The notes: a model not told the origin generated them from the letters alone. Positions 8,172 through 14,945 are shown, numbered from the stretch's first letter. The stretch is DNA of 15,307 nt from JALHST01 sp038316335 (GCA_038316335.1 JBBQAM010000072.1:1-15307); one strand, 5' to 3'. Made by a program: numbers and translations.

Positions 8172-9176
8172 ATGAAAACACAAAAAATGGTACTGCTAAT
8201 TGTAATAGGGTTTTTCTTAATATCTGCAGCGAAATTGGCCGATGATATTCTTGAAAGATTGGGAATCGAAGCGCATTCTGCACAATATAGCATATTGTCA
8301 AATTTTATCGGAAGATTTGATAATGGACCAATGGATGATGGCGTCGGCGAAAAAACCTTTCAGGTTCCCTATGTCAAATTATTGCCTTCCATTGTTGCTG
8401 GGGATAAGACAGGTGCGGCAAAGGACTTGTGCGTTTACATCAAAAATTATATCAACAGTGAAGAATTTATTAAATCATATTATGAATTGAAGGAAGACGC
8501 CCTGCCTTTGAGGGATCCACAAGACCTCAATGGTAGAAGCCTCAGTATTTTGAAAAAAGAGGTAAAGGTTTTTGGATTAAATATTAAGAATTATCCGAAC
8601 GATGTTGCGTATGTTACGGAGCAAAAAAAATTAAAAGATCAAGCCCAGTCCAGTATCGATTATATTATGAGTGCCTCTAAAAATCAATTTCCGAATAAGG
8701 AAGTATGGGAAAAGACCTATCCCGAAAATCCTGAAGTCATGGTCAAAAAGAGATTACAGGATTATCTAGCCTTGGTTAAAACCGTCGATTTTAATGCAAA
8801 ACTCACAGTACCGGATAAATATAAGATTCAACAATTTGTTAATCCTGTTTACGAAAGGAAAAACCACCAATGGAAAGCCTGTTTTCGGGCGGGGAAAGAG
8901 GTCAATGACGTCTTCACAAGTTTTGTTCAGGAATGGCTCAAGGGCGAGATCATTGCAACAGTTAAAACTAAAATGCCCGATGCAAGTGTATCATTGACTG
9001 AACAAACCAAAGCAAAGGCAACCGCTAACAAGGCCTTGGAGGAAAATACTACTTCACAGGTAAGCGATACTTCCACAGAACCTGAAAAAAAGGATAGCAT
9101 ACCTGTTCAAAATAAGGTAAAAAAATCCTTGTTGGGCAAAATGAAGGCTAAGGCCAAAGCGATTATCAAGGACTAG
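8172..9176 (+). CDS. Exported hypothetical protein
   Basis: I do not recognise this family. The 334-residue product opens with a short basic stretch and a hydrophobic segment (MKTQKMVLLIVIGFFLISAA), which looks like a signal peptide or N-terminal anchor; there is no lipobox cysteine. Residues about 25-250 are soluble and mixed, with many Lys, Asp and Glu and a few aromatic clusters. Residues about 255-315 are low-complexity and rich in Thr, Glu, Ser and Lys. The tail (KKSLLGKMKAKAKAIIKD) is strongly basic and probably an amphipathic helix. Codon use resembles the neighbours, though the gene is more AT-rich than the operons around it. It is transcribed alone, divergent from the sensor kinase and ending at the hairpin at 9214-9242. 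Divergence from the kinase invites the guess that it is a target of that system, but nothing in the sequence proves it. Confidence 0.7.
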   Translation: MKTQKMVLLIVIGFFLISAAKLADDILERLGIEAHSAQYSILSNFIGRFDNGPMDDGVGEKTFQVPYVKLLPSIVAGDKTGAAKDLCVYIKNYINSEEFIKSYYELKEDALPLRDPQDLNGRSLSILKKEVKVFGLNIKNYPNDVAYVTEQKKLKDQAQSSIDYIMSASKNQFPNKEVWEKTYPENPEVMVKKRLQDYLALVKTVDFNAKLTVPDKYKIQQFVNPVYERKNHQWKACFRAGKEVNDVFTSFVQEWLKGEIIATVKTKMPDASVSLTEQTKAKATANKALEENTTSQVSDTSTEPEKKDSIPVQNKVKKSLLGKMKAKAKAIIKD

Positions 9177-9213
9177 GCCCTGTTGAAAAATCTTGTGATA
9201 CTATTTTTTTAAA

Positions 9214-9242
9214 CATAAAGCCCCGAATTTCGGGGCTTTATG
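9214..9242. terminator. Shared bidirectional hairpin terminator between convergent genes
   Basis: The arm CATAAAGCCCCGAA (9214-9227) is perfectly repeated in inverted form at 9229-9242, around a single central T. In RNA the realistic stem is AAAGCCCCG/CGGGGCTTT with a 5-base loop. It lies 37 bases after the stop of the exported hypothetical gene and 7 bases after the stop of the M56 gene on the opposite strand, so it can end transcripts from both sides. The A- and T-rich stem base supplies the short U tract in each direction. Confidence 0.85.
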
Positions 9243-9249
9243 TTGAAAT

Positions 9250-11256
9250 TTAATTTTCAATAGGTTTGGTAGACAGTTTTACGATGGGATGTTTTGTATG
9301 GGAGCCTCTGGTATCAATAATGATTTGGTCGTTGTTCTTTAGGATTGCAATGGCCTTGTCAGAACTGATTTCCTGGCCTTCATAATAAAAGATCGCTCCT
9401 TTTTTGGCCATTTCGATAATATGGTCCAAAGGGGATACAGGAGGTGGGGGTGGGGGTGCCACCGGAGGCACATGGGGATTGATTTCTTCAATCTGATTGA
9501 TTATAGGGGCATCCATGATATCAACTACTGGGGAAACATCAATTCCTAAAGGATGTGGCGGTGGTGGCGGAGGCATGTGGCCGATTGCCGGGGATACTGC
9601 GCTAGAGGTTGCTGGCGCAGGAGGCGGTGGTGGGAAATCTGGGAAGGGTACGGCTTTTTCCCTTTGTGCATCGGTCATCCGGGCAAAGATGCTTTTCAGA
9701 TGATCTACCTCCGATTTTATGATCCGGATGTTTCCTGATTTGATCATCGCATTGTATTCTTTGGCCAGGGCATTGTATTCCGATACTTGTTTTTTGGTCG
9801 GTGGCTCCTGTCTTGGGGGTGGGGGACATTCTGGAAAGGGCTGGGCGTTTTGCTGCTGATCGTCGGTCATCAATTTGTAGATCGACTCAAGCTGCTTTAA
9901 ATCCTGAAGCGGAATGACCCTTTTTTGGATCGGCACCGCATTGTATTTTTCGGCCATGCTGTTGAACCTTGCCAACTGACTTTTTGAAGCCTCAATTTGT
10001 ACTTTGGATTTTGCTGGACGAACAAGCTCGACATCGGCTACGCCATAATTCTGCACCATTTTTTCGACCGTTCGAATGATACCTATTGGCGCGTCAACAT
10101 CTGGTATGATTGATGAATATACCATGGTGGATCGTTGGTCTTTCGTAAGGGTTTTATTGAATTTGTATAAAACCTCGGGCAAATTTTCCAATGCGACGTG
10201 ATTGTCATTTACCGCGATCAATCCATTTTTATCAATAAGAATATCAATGTCCTCTGTAATAATAAGTGAGTCGACCATATTCAATTTCAGGACATTGATA
10301 TTTTGTAGTTCTTCCTTTATCGATGCATTTCTATTTGCGTCAATATCCGCATCATAAAGTAGTGAATTTTGATAAATAGGAATTTCCTTAGTTTCACTAA
10401 ACCCAAATAATAACAGGGCCAACAAGGGCAGAAGTAATAGACTTCGAAGTACTATCGATTTTTTTGTGGTGCTTTTTTTCATGACTGAAATTCGTTTTTT
10501 GATGGATGAATAATTGATTGAGTTTGCCATTCCGAAACCGATTGGAAGGGGTGTTCCCGCCTTTGATGAGAAAGCGAGGAGCATAGATTGATAGGCATTG
10601 GCCGGCATGCCGGTCGTAACAACAGCTTGGTCTGCCAAGAATTCGTGGTTGAGTTTTATCGCTTTCTTGGCAACATAGAGCAACGGATTGAACCAAAATA
10701 GCAGTTGTAGCAGTTCAACAAAGAGGACATCAAGACTATGCATTTGGTTGGCATGGGCCTCTTCATGCAACAATACCGCTTCCGGAATCTCTTTTGCTTC
10801 CAATTGCTGTCTGTTCAAAAAGACGTACTTAAAAAAGGTATGGGGAATCACTGGATTGTGTAATAAGACCTGTATGATGTTTCGCCTTTTATTTTTCGGA
10901 TTGTTATGGATGCGCTTGAAAATCCCCATCAGATTTTTAAGGAATTGTAGACCGAACACGCCTACCCCGAGCAAATAGATGGCCCATAAAATTAGTGGAA
11001 GATACGCGGTAGAAGTTTCCATTTGCAGCATTGCAGTGGTCGAAAGTTCCTCGGGAATCGTGGTCGCAACGGAAGTCATTGGGGCTACCTCAACATATTC
11101 AACAAAAACTAGGGCGGGGATTACCAAGGCCAATAAAATGGAAGCTAAAAGATAATAACGTTTGAAGACATGCATGCTTTCCGTTTCCAATAAAAGTTTG
11201 TAGAACATCAGGAAGATGGTCAAACATGCGCTCGATTTAAGAAGGTATACCAACAT
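9250..11256 (-). CDS. BlaR1-like M56 family metallopeptidase / signal transducer
   Basis: The 668-residue membrane protein belongs to the M56 peptidases, whose model member BlaR1 senses beta-lactams and inactivates the BlaI repressor. Membrane helices lie at about 5-22, 36-53, 85-107, 177-195 and 268-286. The zinc site is 'LLHEEAHANQMHSLD', with HEEAH at 164-168, and the likely third ligand is E205 in 'NHEFLADQAV'. The C-terminal part beyond residue 290 is extracytoplasmic. It holds a segment (about 325-413) resembling the ExbD/TolR periplasmic domain, then two copies of a roughly 55-residue module ending in a 'PFPxxPPPP'-type stretch (about 427-481 and 489-547), and further polyproline runs. 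No penicillin-binding sensor domain is visible, so the ligand is unlikely to be a beta-lactam. The ATG lies 3 bases after the stop of the BlaI-like gene, so the two form an operon. Confidence 0.88.
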   Translation of the reverse strand: MLVYLLKSSACLTIFLMFYKLLLETESMHVFKRYYLLASILLALVIPALVFVEYVEVAPMTSVATTIPEELSTTAMLQMETSTAYLPLILWAIYLLGVGVFGLQFLKNLMGIFKRIHNNPKNKRRNIIQVLLHNPVIPHTFFKYVFLNRQQLEAKEIPEAVLLHEEAHANQMHSLDVLFVELLQLLFWFNPLLYVAKKAIKLNHEFLADQAVVTTGMPANAYQSMLLAFSSKAGTPLPIGFGMANSINYSSIKKRISVMKKSTTKKSIVLRSLLLLPLLALLLFGFSETKEIPIYQNSLLYDADIDANRNASIKEELQNINVLKLNMVDSLIITEDIDILIDKNGLIAVNDNHVALENLPEVLYKFNKTLTKDQRSTMVYSSIIPDVDAPIGIIRTVEKMVQNYGVADVELVRPAKSKVQIEASKSQLARFNSMAEKYNAVPIQKRVIPLQDLKQLESIYKLMTDDQQQNAQPFPECPPPPRQEPPTKKQVSEYNALAKEYNAMIKSGNIRIIKSEVDHLKSIFARMTDAQREKAVPFPDFPPPPPAPATSSAVSPAIGHMPPPPPPHPLGIDVSPVVDIMDAPIINQIEEINPHVPPVAPPPPPPVSPLDHIIEMAKKGAIFYYEGQEISSDKAIAILKNNDQIIIDTRGSHTKHPIVKLSTKPIEN

Positions 11257-11259
11257 GGC

Positions 11260-11625
11260 CTATTTCTTTTTAAGTTCTTTATCGATCAACTTCTTTAAAG
11301 CTTTCAACTCGGCCTTGCTCAGGTTGGTCTCCTGGGTAAAGAAGGAGGCAAATTGTCCGGGACTGTCATTAAAGAAGTTCTTTATAAGGGTGTTGACCTG
11401 TTTTGAAAAATACGCCTTCTTTTTTACCACGGGGTAATATTCCCTGGATCGCCCCAAATTCGTATAGGCCACAAAACCTTTATCGGCCATCCGGGTTAGC
11501 AATGTCGCAATTGTGGTGGGGGCGGGTTTGGGTTCAGGGTAGGCATCCAACAGGTCTTTCATAAAGGCGGTCTTCTGTTTCCATAGGATTTCCATAAGTG
11601 TTTCCTCTGATTTAGACAATTGCAT
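11260..11625 (-). CDS. BlaI/MecI/CopY-family transcriptional repressor
   Basis: The product has 121 residues, the usual size of this family. It carries an N-terminal winged helix ('LSKSEETLMEILWKQKTAFMKDLLDAY' then 'TTIATLLTRMADKGFVAYTNLGRSREYYPVV') and a C-terminal dimerisation helix region (about 75-121) ending in a lysine run. Family members bind TACAnnTGTA dyads as dimers and are cleaved when the partner M56 protease is activated. The gene heads the two-gene operon with that protease. Three operator-like dyads lie immediately upstream (11629-11688), so autorepression is very likely. Confidence 0.93.
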   Translation of the reverse strand: MQLSKSEETLMEILWKQKTAFMKDLLDAYPEPKPAPTTIATLLTRMADKGFVAYTNLGRSREYYPVVKKKAYFSKQVNTLIKNFFNDSPGQFASFFTQETNLSKAELKALKKLIDKELKKK

Positions 11626-11628
11626 CTT

Positions 11629-11688
11629 CTACATGTTTAGAATTAACTCTACAAACATAGAATAAAAAATTTAATTCTACAAATGTAG
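11629..11688 (-). promoter_or_regulatory. BlaI-type operators overlapping a Bacteroidota promoter
   Basis: Three 12-base dyad-like sites precede the repressor gene: CTACATGTTTAG (11629-11640), CTACAAACATAG (11649-11660) and CTACAAATGTAG (11677-11688). The last contains a perfect TACAnnTGTA, the core recognised by BlaI/MecI repressors; the other two are imperfect. Read on the minus strand, the middle site contains TATGTTTG, which fits the Bacteroidota -7 consensus TAnnTTTG. The far site contains TTTG, ending 20 bases before it, which fits the -33 box. The two outer sites would thus cover both promoter boxes, and the proximal site sits in the leader three bases from the ATG. Promoter assignment is by consensus only. 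Confidence 0.7.
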
Positions 11689-11734
11689 AGATAAATTTTT
11701 TGAGAATTGCCACAGGCTTTAGCTATTATTATTT

Positions 11735-11880
11735 GAATTGCCACAGGCTTTAGCCTGTGGATAAAAATGAATCAATATTTAGGCTTTAGCCAAATCTTTT
11801 GCCTCCAGATAAATCTGGAGGCAATTCAACATGGTGCTTTGATATTGCAGGACTATGCATTATACTGCTGATGTTAAATT
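11735..11880 (+). repeat. Composite BIME-like unit, copy 1
   Basis: This unit holds the ACAGG-type hairpin (11741-11760), a lone AGGCTTTAGCC (11781-11791), the CCTCCAG-type hairpin (11801-11822) and a downstream tail containing 'GCTTTGATATTGCAGGACTA'. It matches copy 2 at 11940 nearly base for base, except for small changes after the second hairpin. Confidence 0.8.
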
Positions 11881-11885
11881 GTTTT

Positions 11886-11959
11886 AGGCTTTAGCCTTTA
11901 TTAATTTGAATTGCCACAGGCTTTAGCCTTTATTAATTTGAATTGCCACAGGCTTTAGC
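11886..11959 (+). repeat. 32-bp tandem repeat inside the REP cluster
   Basis: Two identical 32-base units lie head to tail at 11886-11917 and 11918-11949. Each starts AGGCTTTAGCC and ends TTGAATTGCCAC. The third unit begins at 11950 and passes into the complete hairpin of copy 2. A related pair with a period of 31 lies at 11714-11745. Each truncated unit keeps the GGCT/AGCC inner stem but lacks the CTGTGG arm. Confidence 0.85.
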
Positions 11960-12100
11960 CTGTGGATAAAAATGAATCAATATTTAGGCTTTAGCCAAAT
12001 CTTTTGCCTCCAGATAAATCTGGAGGCAATTCAATCTGGAGGCAATTCAATAGGGTGCTTTGATATTGCAGGACTATGCATTATTGTAATGCTGATGTTA
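11940..12100 (+). repeat. Composite BIME-like unit, copy 2
   Basis: This is the second composite unit, with hairpins at 11946-11965 and 12006-12027. It differs from copy 1 by a 16-base tandem duplication, TCTGGAGGCAATTCAA twice in a row just after the second stem loop (from 12019), and by a few substitutions and a small insertion near 12085. Confidence 0.8.
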
Positions 12101-12157
12101 TATTATCAAAGGATTTTACCAGTATAAATCTGGAGGACTAAGGTTTAAAATTTATAG

Positions 12158-12583
12158 ATGCCCTTTATAAAAACATATATTCATTTTGTCTTTAGCACCA
12201 AGAATCGAGAACCTTTTCTTAATTCGCGGGCACTAAGAAGCAAGGTCTGGAAGCATATTAGGGAGAATGCTCAAGAGAAAGGTATTTTTATCGACTTCAT
12301 AAATGGTTATTCGGAGCATTGCCATTGTTTAATTTCATTAAGCGCTGACCAAACTATGAGTAAAGTAATGCAATTGGTTAAGGGAGAATCTTCTTTTTGG
12401 ATCAATAAAAACAAGCTATGTCAAACAAAGTTTGCATGGCAGGATGAATATTTTGCGGTTTCCGTGTCCGAGTCTGAACTCAATAGGGTGAGGAATTATA
12501 TCAAAAATCAGGAAGAACATCATGGCAAAATGACTTTTGGCGAGGAATACGAAGCGTTTATTAGGGAAAATAGGTTTGACTAA
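12158..12583 (+). CDS. Y1 (HUH) transposase, IS200/IS605 TnpA / REP-associated type
   Basis: The 141-residue protein is a complete single-domain Y1 transposase. These enzymes cut and join single-stranded DNA at hairpins through a phosphotyrosine intermediate. It starts with the family motif 'IHFVFSTKNREPF', has the metal-binding HUH motif as H54-C55-H56 in 'YSEHCHCLISL', and the probable nucleophile Y114 in 'VRNYIKNQEEHH', with Q118 four residues on, as in IS608 TnpA. No key residue is missing, so it is probably active. There is no tnpB partner, and I find no matching hairpin within the bases downstream, so it does not look like a bounded IS element. Immediate association with REP-like palindromes argues for a REP-associated tyrosine transposase (RAYT) domesticated to process those repeats. 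The ATG at 12158 is the natural start; GGAGG at 12132-12136 belongs to a decayed repeat and is too far away to be its ribosome site. Confidence 0.88.
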   Translation: MPFIKTYIHFVFSTKNREPFLNSRALRSKVWKHIRENAQEKGIFIDFINGYSEHCHCLISLSADQTMSKVMQLVKGESSFWINKNKLCQTKFAWQDEYFAVSVSESELNRVRNYIKNQEEHHGKMTFGEEYEAFIRENRFD

Positions 12584-12641
12584 AGCAGTTTGAAAAGTGG
12601 TTTGTGCAAGCAATCCTCGGTTACATCACCGCACATGGCTA

Positions 12642-12757
12642 GCGGGTTTGGTCGCGGTCGTTTTTTTTCAGTGTTAATATACCGCGTTAGGGATAGCAGC
12701 GGAAAGCCCGGATCCGTAGCGCAACGGAACGGACTTGCAGCGGATAGCCCGACCCGC
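12642..12757. repeat. Highly foldable intergenic element, probable dispersed repeat
   Basis: This 116-base block is more GC-rich than its surroundings. Its ends pair (GCGGGT 12642-12647 with ACCCGC 12752-12757). Inside are a second stem (CGCGGT 12653-12658 with ACCGCG 12681-12686, whose loop contains eight T's) and a third (TCCGT 12713-12717 with ACGGA 12724-12728). A near-identical 15-mer occurs twice, GCAGCGGAAAGCCCG (12696-12710) and GCAGCGGATAGCCCG (12737-12751). The phrase around GCGTTAGGGATAGCAGCGGA resembles intergenic sequence I associate with many Flavobacteriia genomes, a recollection I cannot check here. Orientation is unknown. The open 78-codon frame across it is composed of these repeats and is not a gene. 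Confidence 0.55.
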
Positions 12758-12844
12758 ATCGGAGCATGGTGTATTCAATCAGTATGCAGGGAAGGGGAAC
12801 GCCCTCATGATATAATGGTACTTTAATTATTAACTTTATTATTA

Positions 12845-12852
12845 TATGTTTG
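12845..12852 (+). promoter_or_regulatory. Candidate -7 box for the PhnA-domain gene
   Basis: TATGTTTG fits the Bacteroidota TAnnTTTG -7 consensus and lies 18 bases before the ATG at 12871, leaving a short leader. I see no good TTTG at -33, so support is partial. Confidence 0.4.
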
Positions 12853-12870
12853 CGCTAAACGATAGTGCAT

Positions 12871-13449
12871 ATGGAATTATTAAAGCAATTGCTGGAGAGA
12901 AGTGGTTCGAAATGTGAGCTGTGCGGTGCCACTGAGACACTACAAGTGTACCATGTGCCACCAATTTCATTTGGGGGTGTTGATGGAAGTCTCTTGGCCT
13001 GTGCGACTTGTATTGATCAAATTGAACATCCCGAAGCGACCGATCCGAATCATTGGCGTTGTTTGAATGATAGTATGTGGAGTGAGCATGGTCCGATAAA
13101 AGTAGTCGCATGGCGCATGTTATCAAGGCTTAAGACTGAGGGGTGGCCCCAGGATTTGTTGGATATGCTGTATTTGGAGGCTGATACCCTACAATGGGCC
13201 AAGGCGACCGGGGAAGGTATGGCGGAAGGCGATAAAATAGTGCATCGGGATGTCAATGGGGTTATTTTGGAGGCGGGCGATTCAGTGGTCCTGATCAAAG
13301 ATCTAAAAGTCAAAGGATCCAGTATGGTGGCCAAGCAAGGTACATCGGTGCGACGCATTTCCTTGGATCCCGAAAATGCGGAGTATATCGAAGGCAAAGT
13401 CGATGGGCAACAGATCGTGCTGATCACGAAATACGTAAAGAAAGTCTAA
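12871..13449 (+). CDS. PhnA-domain zinc-ribbon protein
   Basis: The protein has 192 residues from the ATG at 12871; a GTG two codons upstream (12865) is possible but less likely. The N-terminal part has a zinc ribbon with CELC (C15, C18) and CATC (C44, C47). The C-terminal part is the compact PhnA domain, with 'VHRDVNGVILEAGDSVVLIKDLKVKGSSMVAKQGTSVRRI', an SH3-like beta fold, ending 'KVDGQQIVLITKYVKKV'. The family name comes from an E. coli phosphonate-region gene that is not needed for carbon-phosphorus cleavage. No phn genes are nearby, so a phosphonate role should not be assumed, and the molecular function is unknown. It stands alone, ending 14 bases before the convergent dipeptidase gene. 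Confidence 0.88.
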   Translation: MELLKQLLERSGSKCELCGATETLQVYHVPPISFGGVDGSLLACATCIDQIEHPEATDPNHWRCLNDSMWSEHGPIKVVAWRMLSRLKTEGWPQDLLDMLYLEADTLQWAKATGEGMAEGDKIVHRDVNGVILEAGDSVVLIKDLKVKGSSMVAKQGTSVRRISLDPENAEYIEGKVDGQQIVLITKYVKKV

Positions 13450-13463
13450 AAAGGGCCAAATTG

Positions 13464-14864
13464 CTAAGAGGGGTCTTCCCGATACAGCTTCGTGTAATAT
13501 GTATAAAAATACGGAATGGTCTCAATGCCTTTTAAAAAGTTCCATACCCCATAATGTTCGTTAGGGGAGTGAATATTGTCGCTGTCTAACCCAAAACCCA
13601 TCAAAATCGACTTACTACCCAGTTCTTTTTCAAAAAGGGACAAGATGGGGATACTGCCCCCTCTTCGCATGGGAATGGGTGCTTTCCCGAACGTCGTTTC
13701 AACTGCTTTGGCGGCAGCGCGATAGCCGATCGTATCGATCGGCGTTACATAGGCTTGCCCCCCATGGTGGGGCGTAACCTTTACATGTACTCCTTTTGGC
13801 GCGATTTTTTCAAAATGGACCGTGAAGAGTCGGGTGATTTCCTTCCAATCCTGATTAGGCACTAAGCGCATGGAGATTTTTGCATGGGCCTTTGCACCGA
13901 TAACGGTTTTCGCCCCTTTTCCGATGTAGCCGCCCCAGATGCCATTGACGTCCAAAGTAGGTCGGATCGAACTACGTTCATGGGTCGTAAAGTTATTTTC
14001 CCCATACACCGCGTCAATCCCCAATTCTTTTTGAAAGGCTTTTAGATCAAAGGGTGCTTTAGCCATTTGGCCCCGTTCCTCCTTGGAAATTTCTACAACG
14101 TGATCATAGAATCCTGGAATGGTAATATGATTATCCGCATCATGCAGGGAAGCGATCATTTTGGCTAGGATGTTGATGGGATTTGCCACTGCCCCACCAT
14201 AAAGTCCGGAGTGTAGGTCCCGGTTGGGACCGGTAACCTCGACTTCTACGTAACTTAGTCCGCGCAAGCCGGTAGTTATCGAGGGTATCGTATTGGCGAT
14301 TAGGCCGGTATCGGAAATAAGGATGATGTCGTTCGCTAATTTATCCTTGTTTTCGGCTACGAAGGCTGCAAGGCTATTGCTGCCTACTTCTTCCTCCCCT
14401 TCGATCATGAATTTTACATTGCAGGGTAATTGCTCGGTTTGGATCATAAACTCAACGGCTTTGATATGCATGTACATCTGTCCCTTATCATCGCTTGACC
14501 CACGGGCATAAATAGCACCTTCGGGATGCTCTTCGGTGTGCTTGACTACTGGTTCAAAAGGAGGGGAGTCCCACAGTTCAAGCGGATCTGGGGGTTGCAC
14601 ATCGTAATGCCCATATACCAAAACGGTCGGAAGCCCAGAATCTATTATTTTTTCTGCGAAGACAATAGGGTGGCCATCGGTCTCAAAGACTTCCACATGG
14701 TCGCAGCCCGCTTCCTCCAACCGTTGTTTTACAACACCGGCCGCGTCAATTACATCTTGTGTAAACGCCGAGTCGGCACTTATCGATGGAATTTTGAGCA
14801 GTTCGGTGAGTTCGTTGATAAAGCGATTTTTGTGATGGGCAATGTAATCATTGATATTCTGCAT
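13464..14864 (-). CDS. M20 family dipeptidase (CNDP2/carnosinase-like)
   Basis: The 466-residue enzyme is a two-zinc metallopeptidase of the M20 family that hydrolyses dipeptides in the cytoplasm. Ligand and catalytic residues are all visible: H86 and D88 in 'YGHYDVQP', the bridging D125 in 'RGSSDDKGQM', the catalytic E158 and zinc ligand E159 in 'EGEEEVGS', D185 in 'LISDTG', and H432 in 'NIHSPNEH'. 'DLHSGLYGG' marks the lid/dimerisation domain, with the substrate-gripping histidine, as in cytosolic non-specific dipeptidase. I chose the ATG at 14864 (MQNINDYIAHHK); the frame opens 39 codons further upstream, but that extension has no family match and overlaps the tRNA promoter region. No signal peptide is present. 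Its length is normal for the family. Confidence 0.93.
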   Translation of the reverse strand: MQNINDYIAHHKNRFINELTELLKIPSISADSAFTQDVIDAAGVVKQRLEEAGCDHVEVFETDGHPIVFAEKIIDSGLPTVLVYGHYDVQPPDPLELWDSPPFEPVVKHTEEHPEGAIYARGSSDDKGQMYMHIKAVEFMIQTEQLPCNVKFMIEGEEEVGSNSLAAFVAENKDKLANDIILISDTGLIANTIPSITTGLRGLSYVEVEVTGPNRDLHSGLYGGAVANPINILAKMIASLHDADNHITIPGFYDHVVEISKEERGQMAKAPFDLKAFQKELGIDAVYGENNFTTHERSSIRPTLDVNGIWGGYIGKGAKTVIGAKAHAKISMRLVPNQDWKEITRLFTVHFEKIAPKGVHVKVTPHHGGQAYVTPIDTIGYRAAAKAVETTFGKAPIPMRRGGSIPILSLFEKELGSKSILMGFGLDSDNIHSPNEHYGVWNFLKGIETIPYFYTYYTKLYREDPS

Positions 14865-14945
14865 GGATTTAATTTGGTTTGAAAAACTAAATTTACAAAA
14901 AGAAGTTTTTAAAGAATGAAAATTTAGAGAATTGAATTTTTGACT

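Larger units (their letters stand above)
11704..12136. repeat. REP/BIME-like palindrome cluster next to a Y1 transposase
   Basis: The non-coding stretch between the repressor and the transposase gene is almost wholly repeats. GAATTGCCACAGGCTTTAGC occurs four times (11704, 11735, 11908, 11940). Two perfect hairpins CCACAGGCTTTAGCCTGTGG (11741-11760 and 11946-11965) and two perfect hairpins with arms GCCTCCAGAT/ATCTGGAGGC around AA (11801-11822 and 12006-12027) recur in that order. The second kind is inverted relative to the first: on the minus strand it also reads TTGAATTGCC and then the stem. The set therefore consists of tail-plus-hairpin units in head-to-head pairs, as in bacterial BIMEs. 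A composite of about 145-160 bases is present twice, 205 bases apart. A decayed hairpin (CCAG/CTGG, 12119-12133) lies just before the transposase start. Confidence 0.8.

Noticed and set aside
9497..9703. Glycine-rich open frame on the plus strand
   Set aside because: It is the complement of the polyproline-coding part of the M56 gene; glycine runs arise directly from CCN codons read in reverse.
11704..11965. Repeats of about 20 bases at roughly 31-32 base spacing, suggestive of a CRISPR array
   Set aside because: The spacing is irregular overall, the 'spacers' are themselves repeated, the units are strong palindromes with shared tails, and no cas genes are present. A REP/BIME array explains them better.
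12590..12826. Open reading frame of 78 codons downstream of the transposase gene
   Set aside because: It runs across the folded repeat element, has low-complexity Arg/Ser/Gly content and no recognisable domain or start signal.
13050..13427. Antisense open frame of 125 codons opposite the PhnA-domain gene
   Set aside because: It lies fully inside a well-supported gene on the other strand and has shadow-like composition with no motif.
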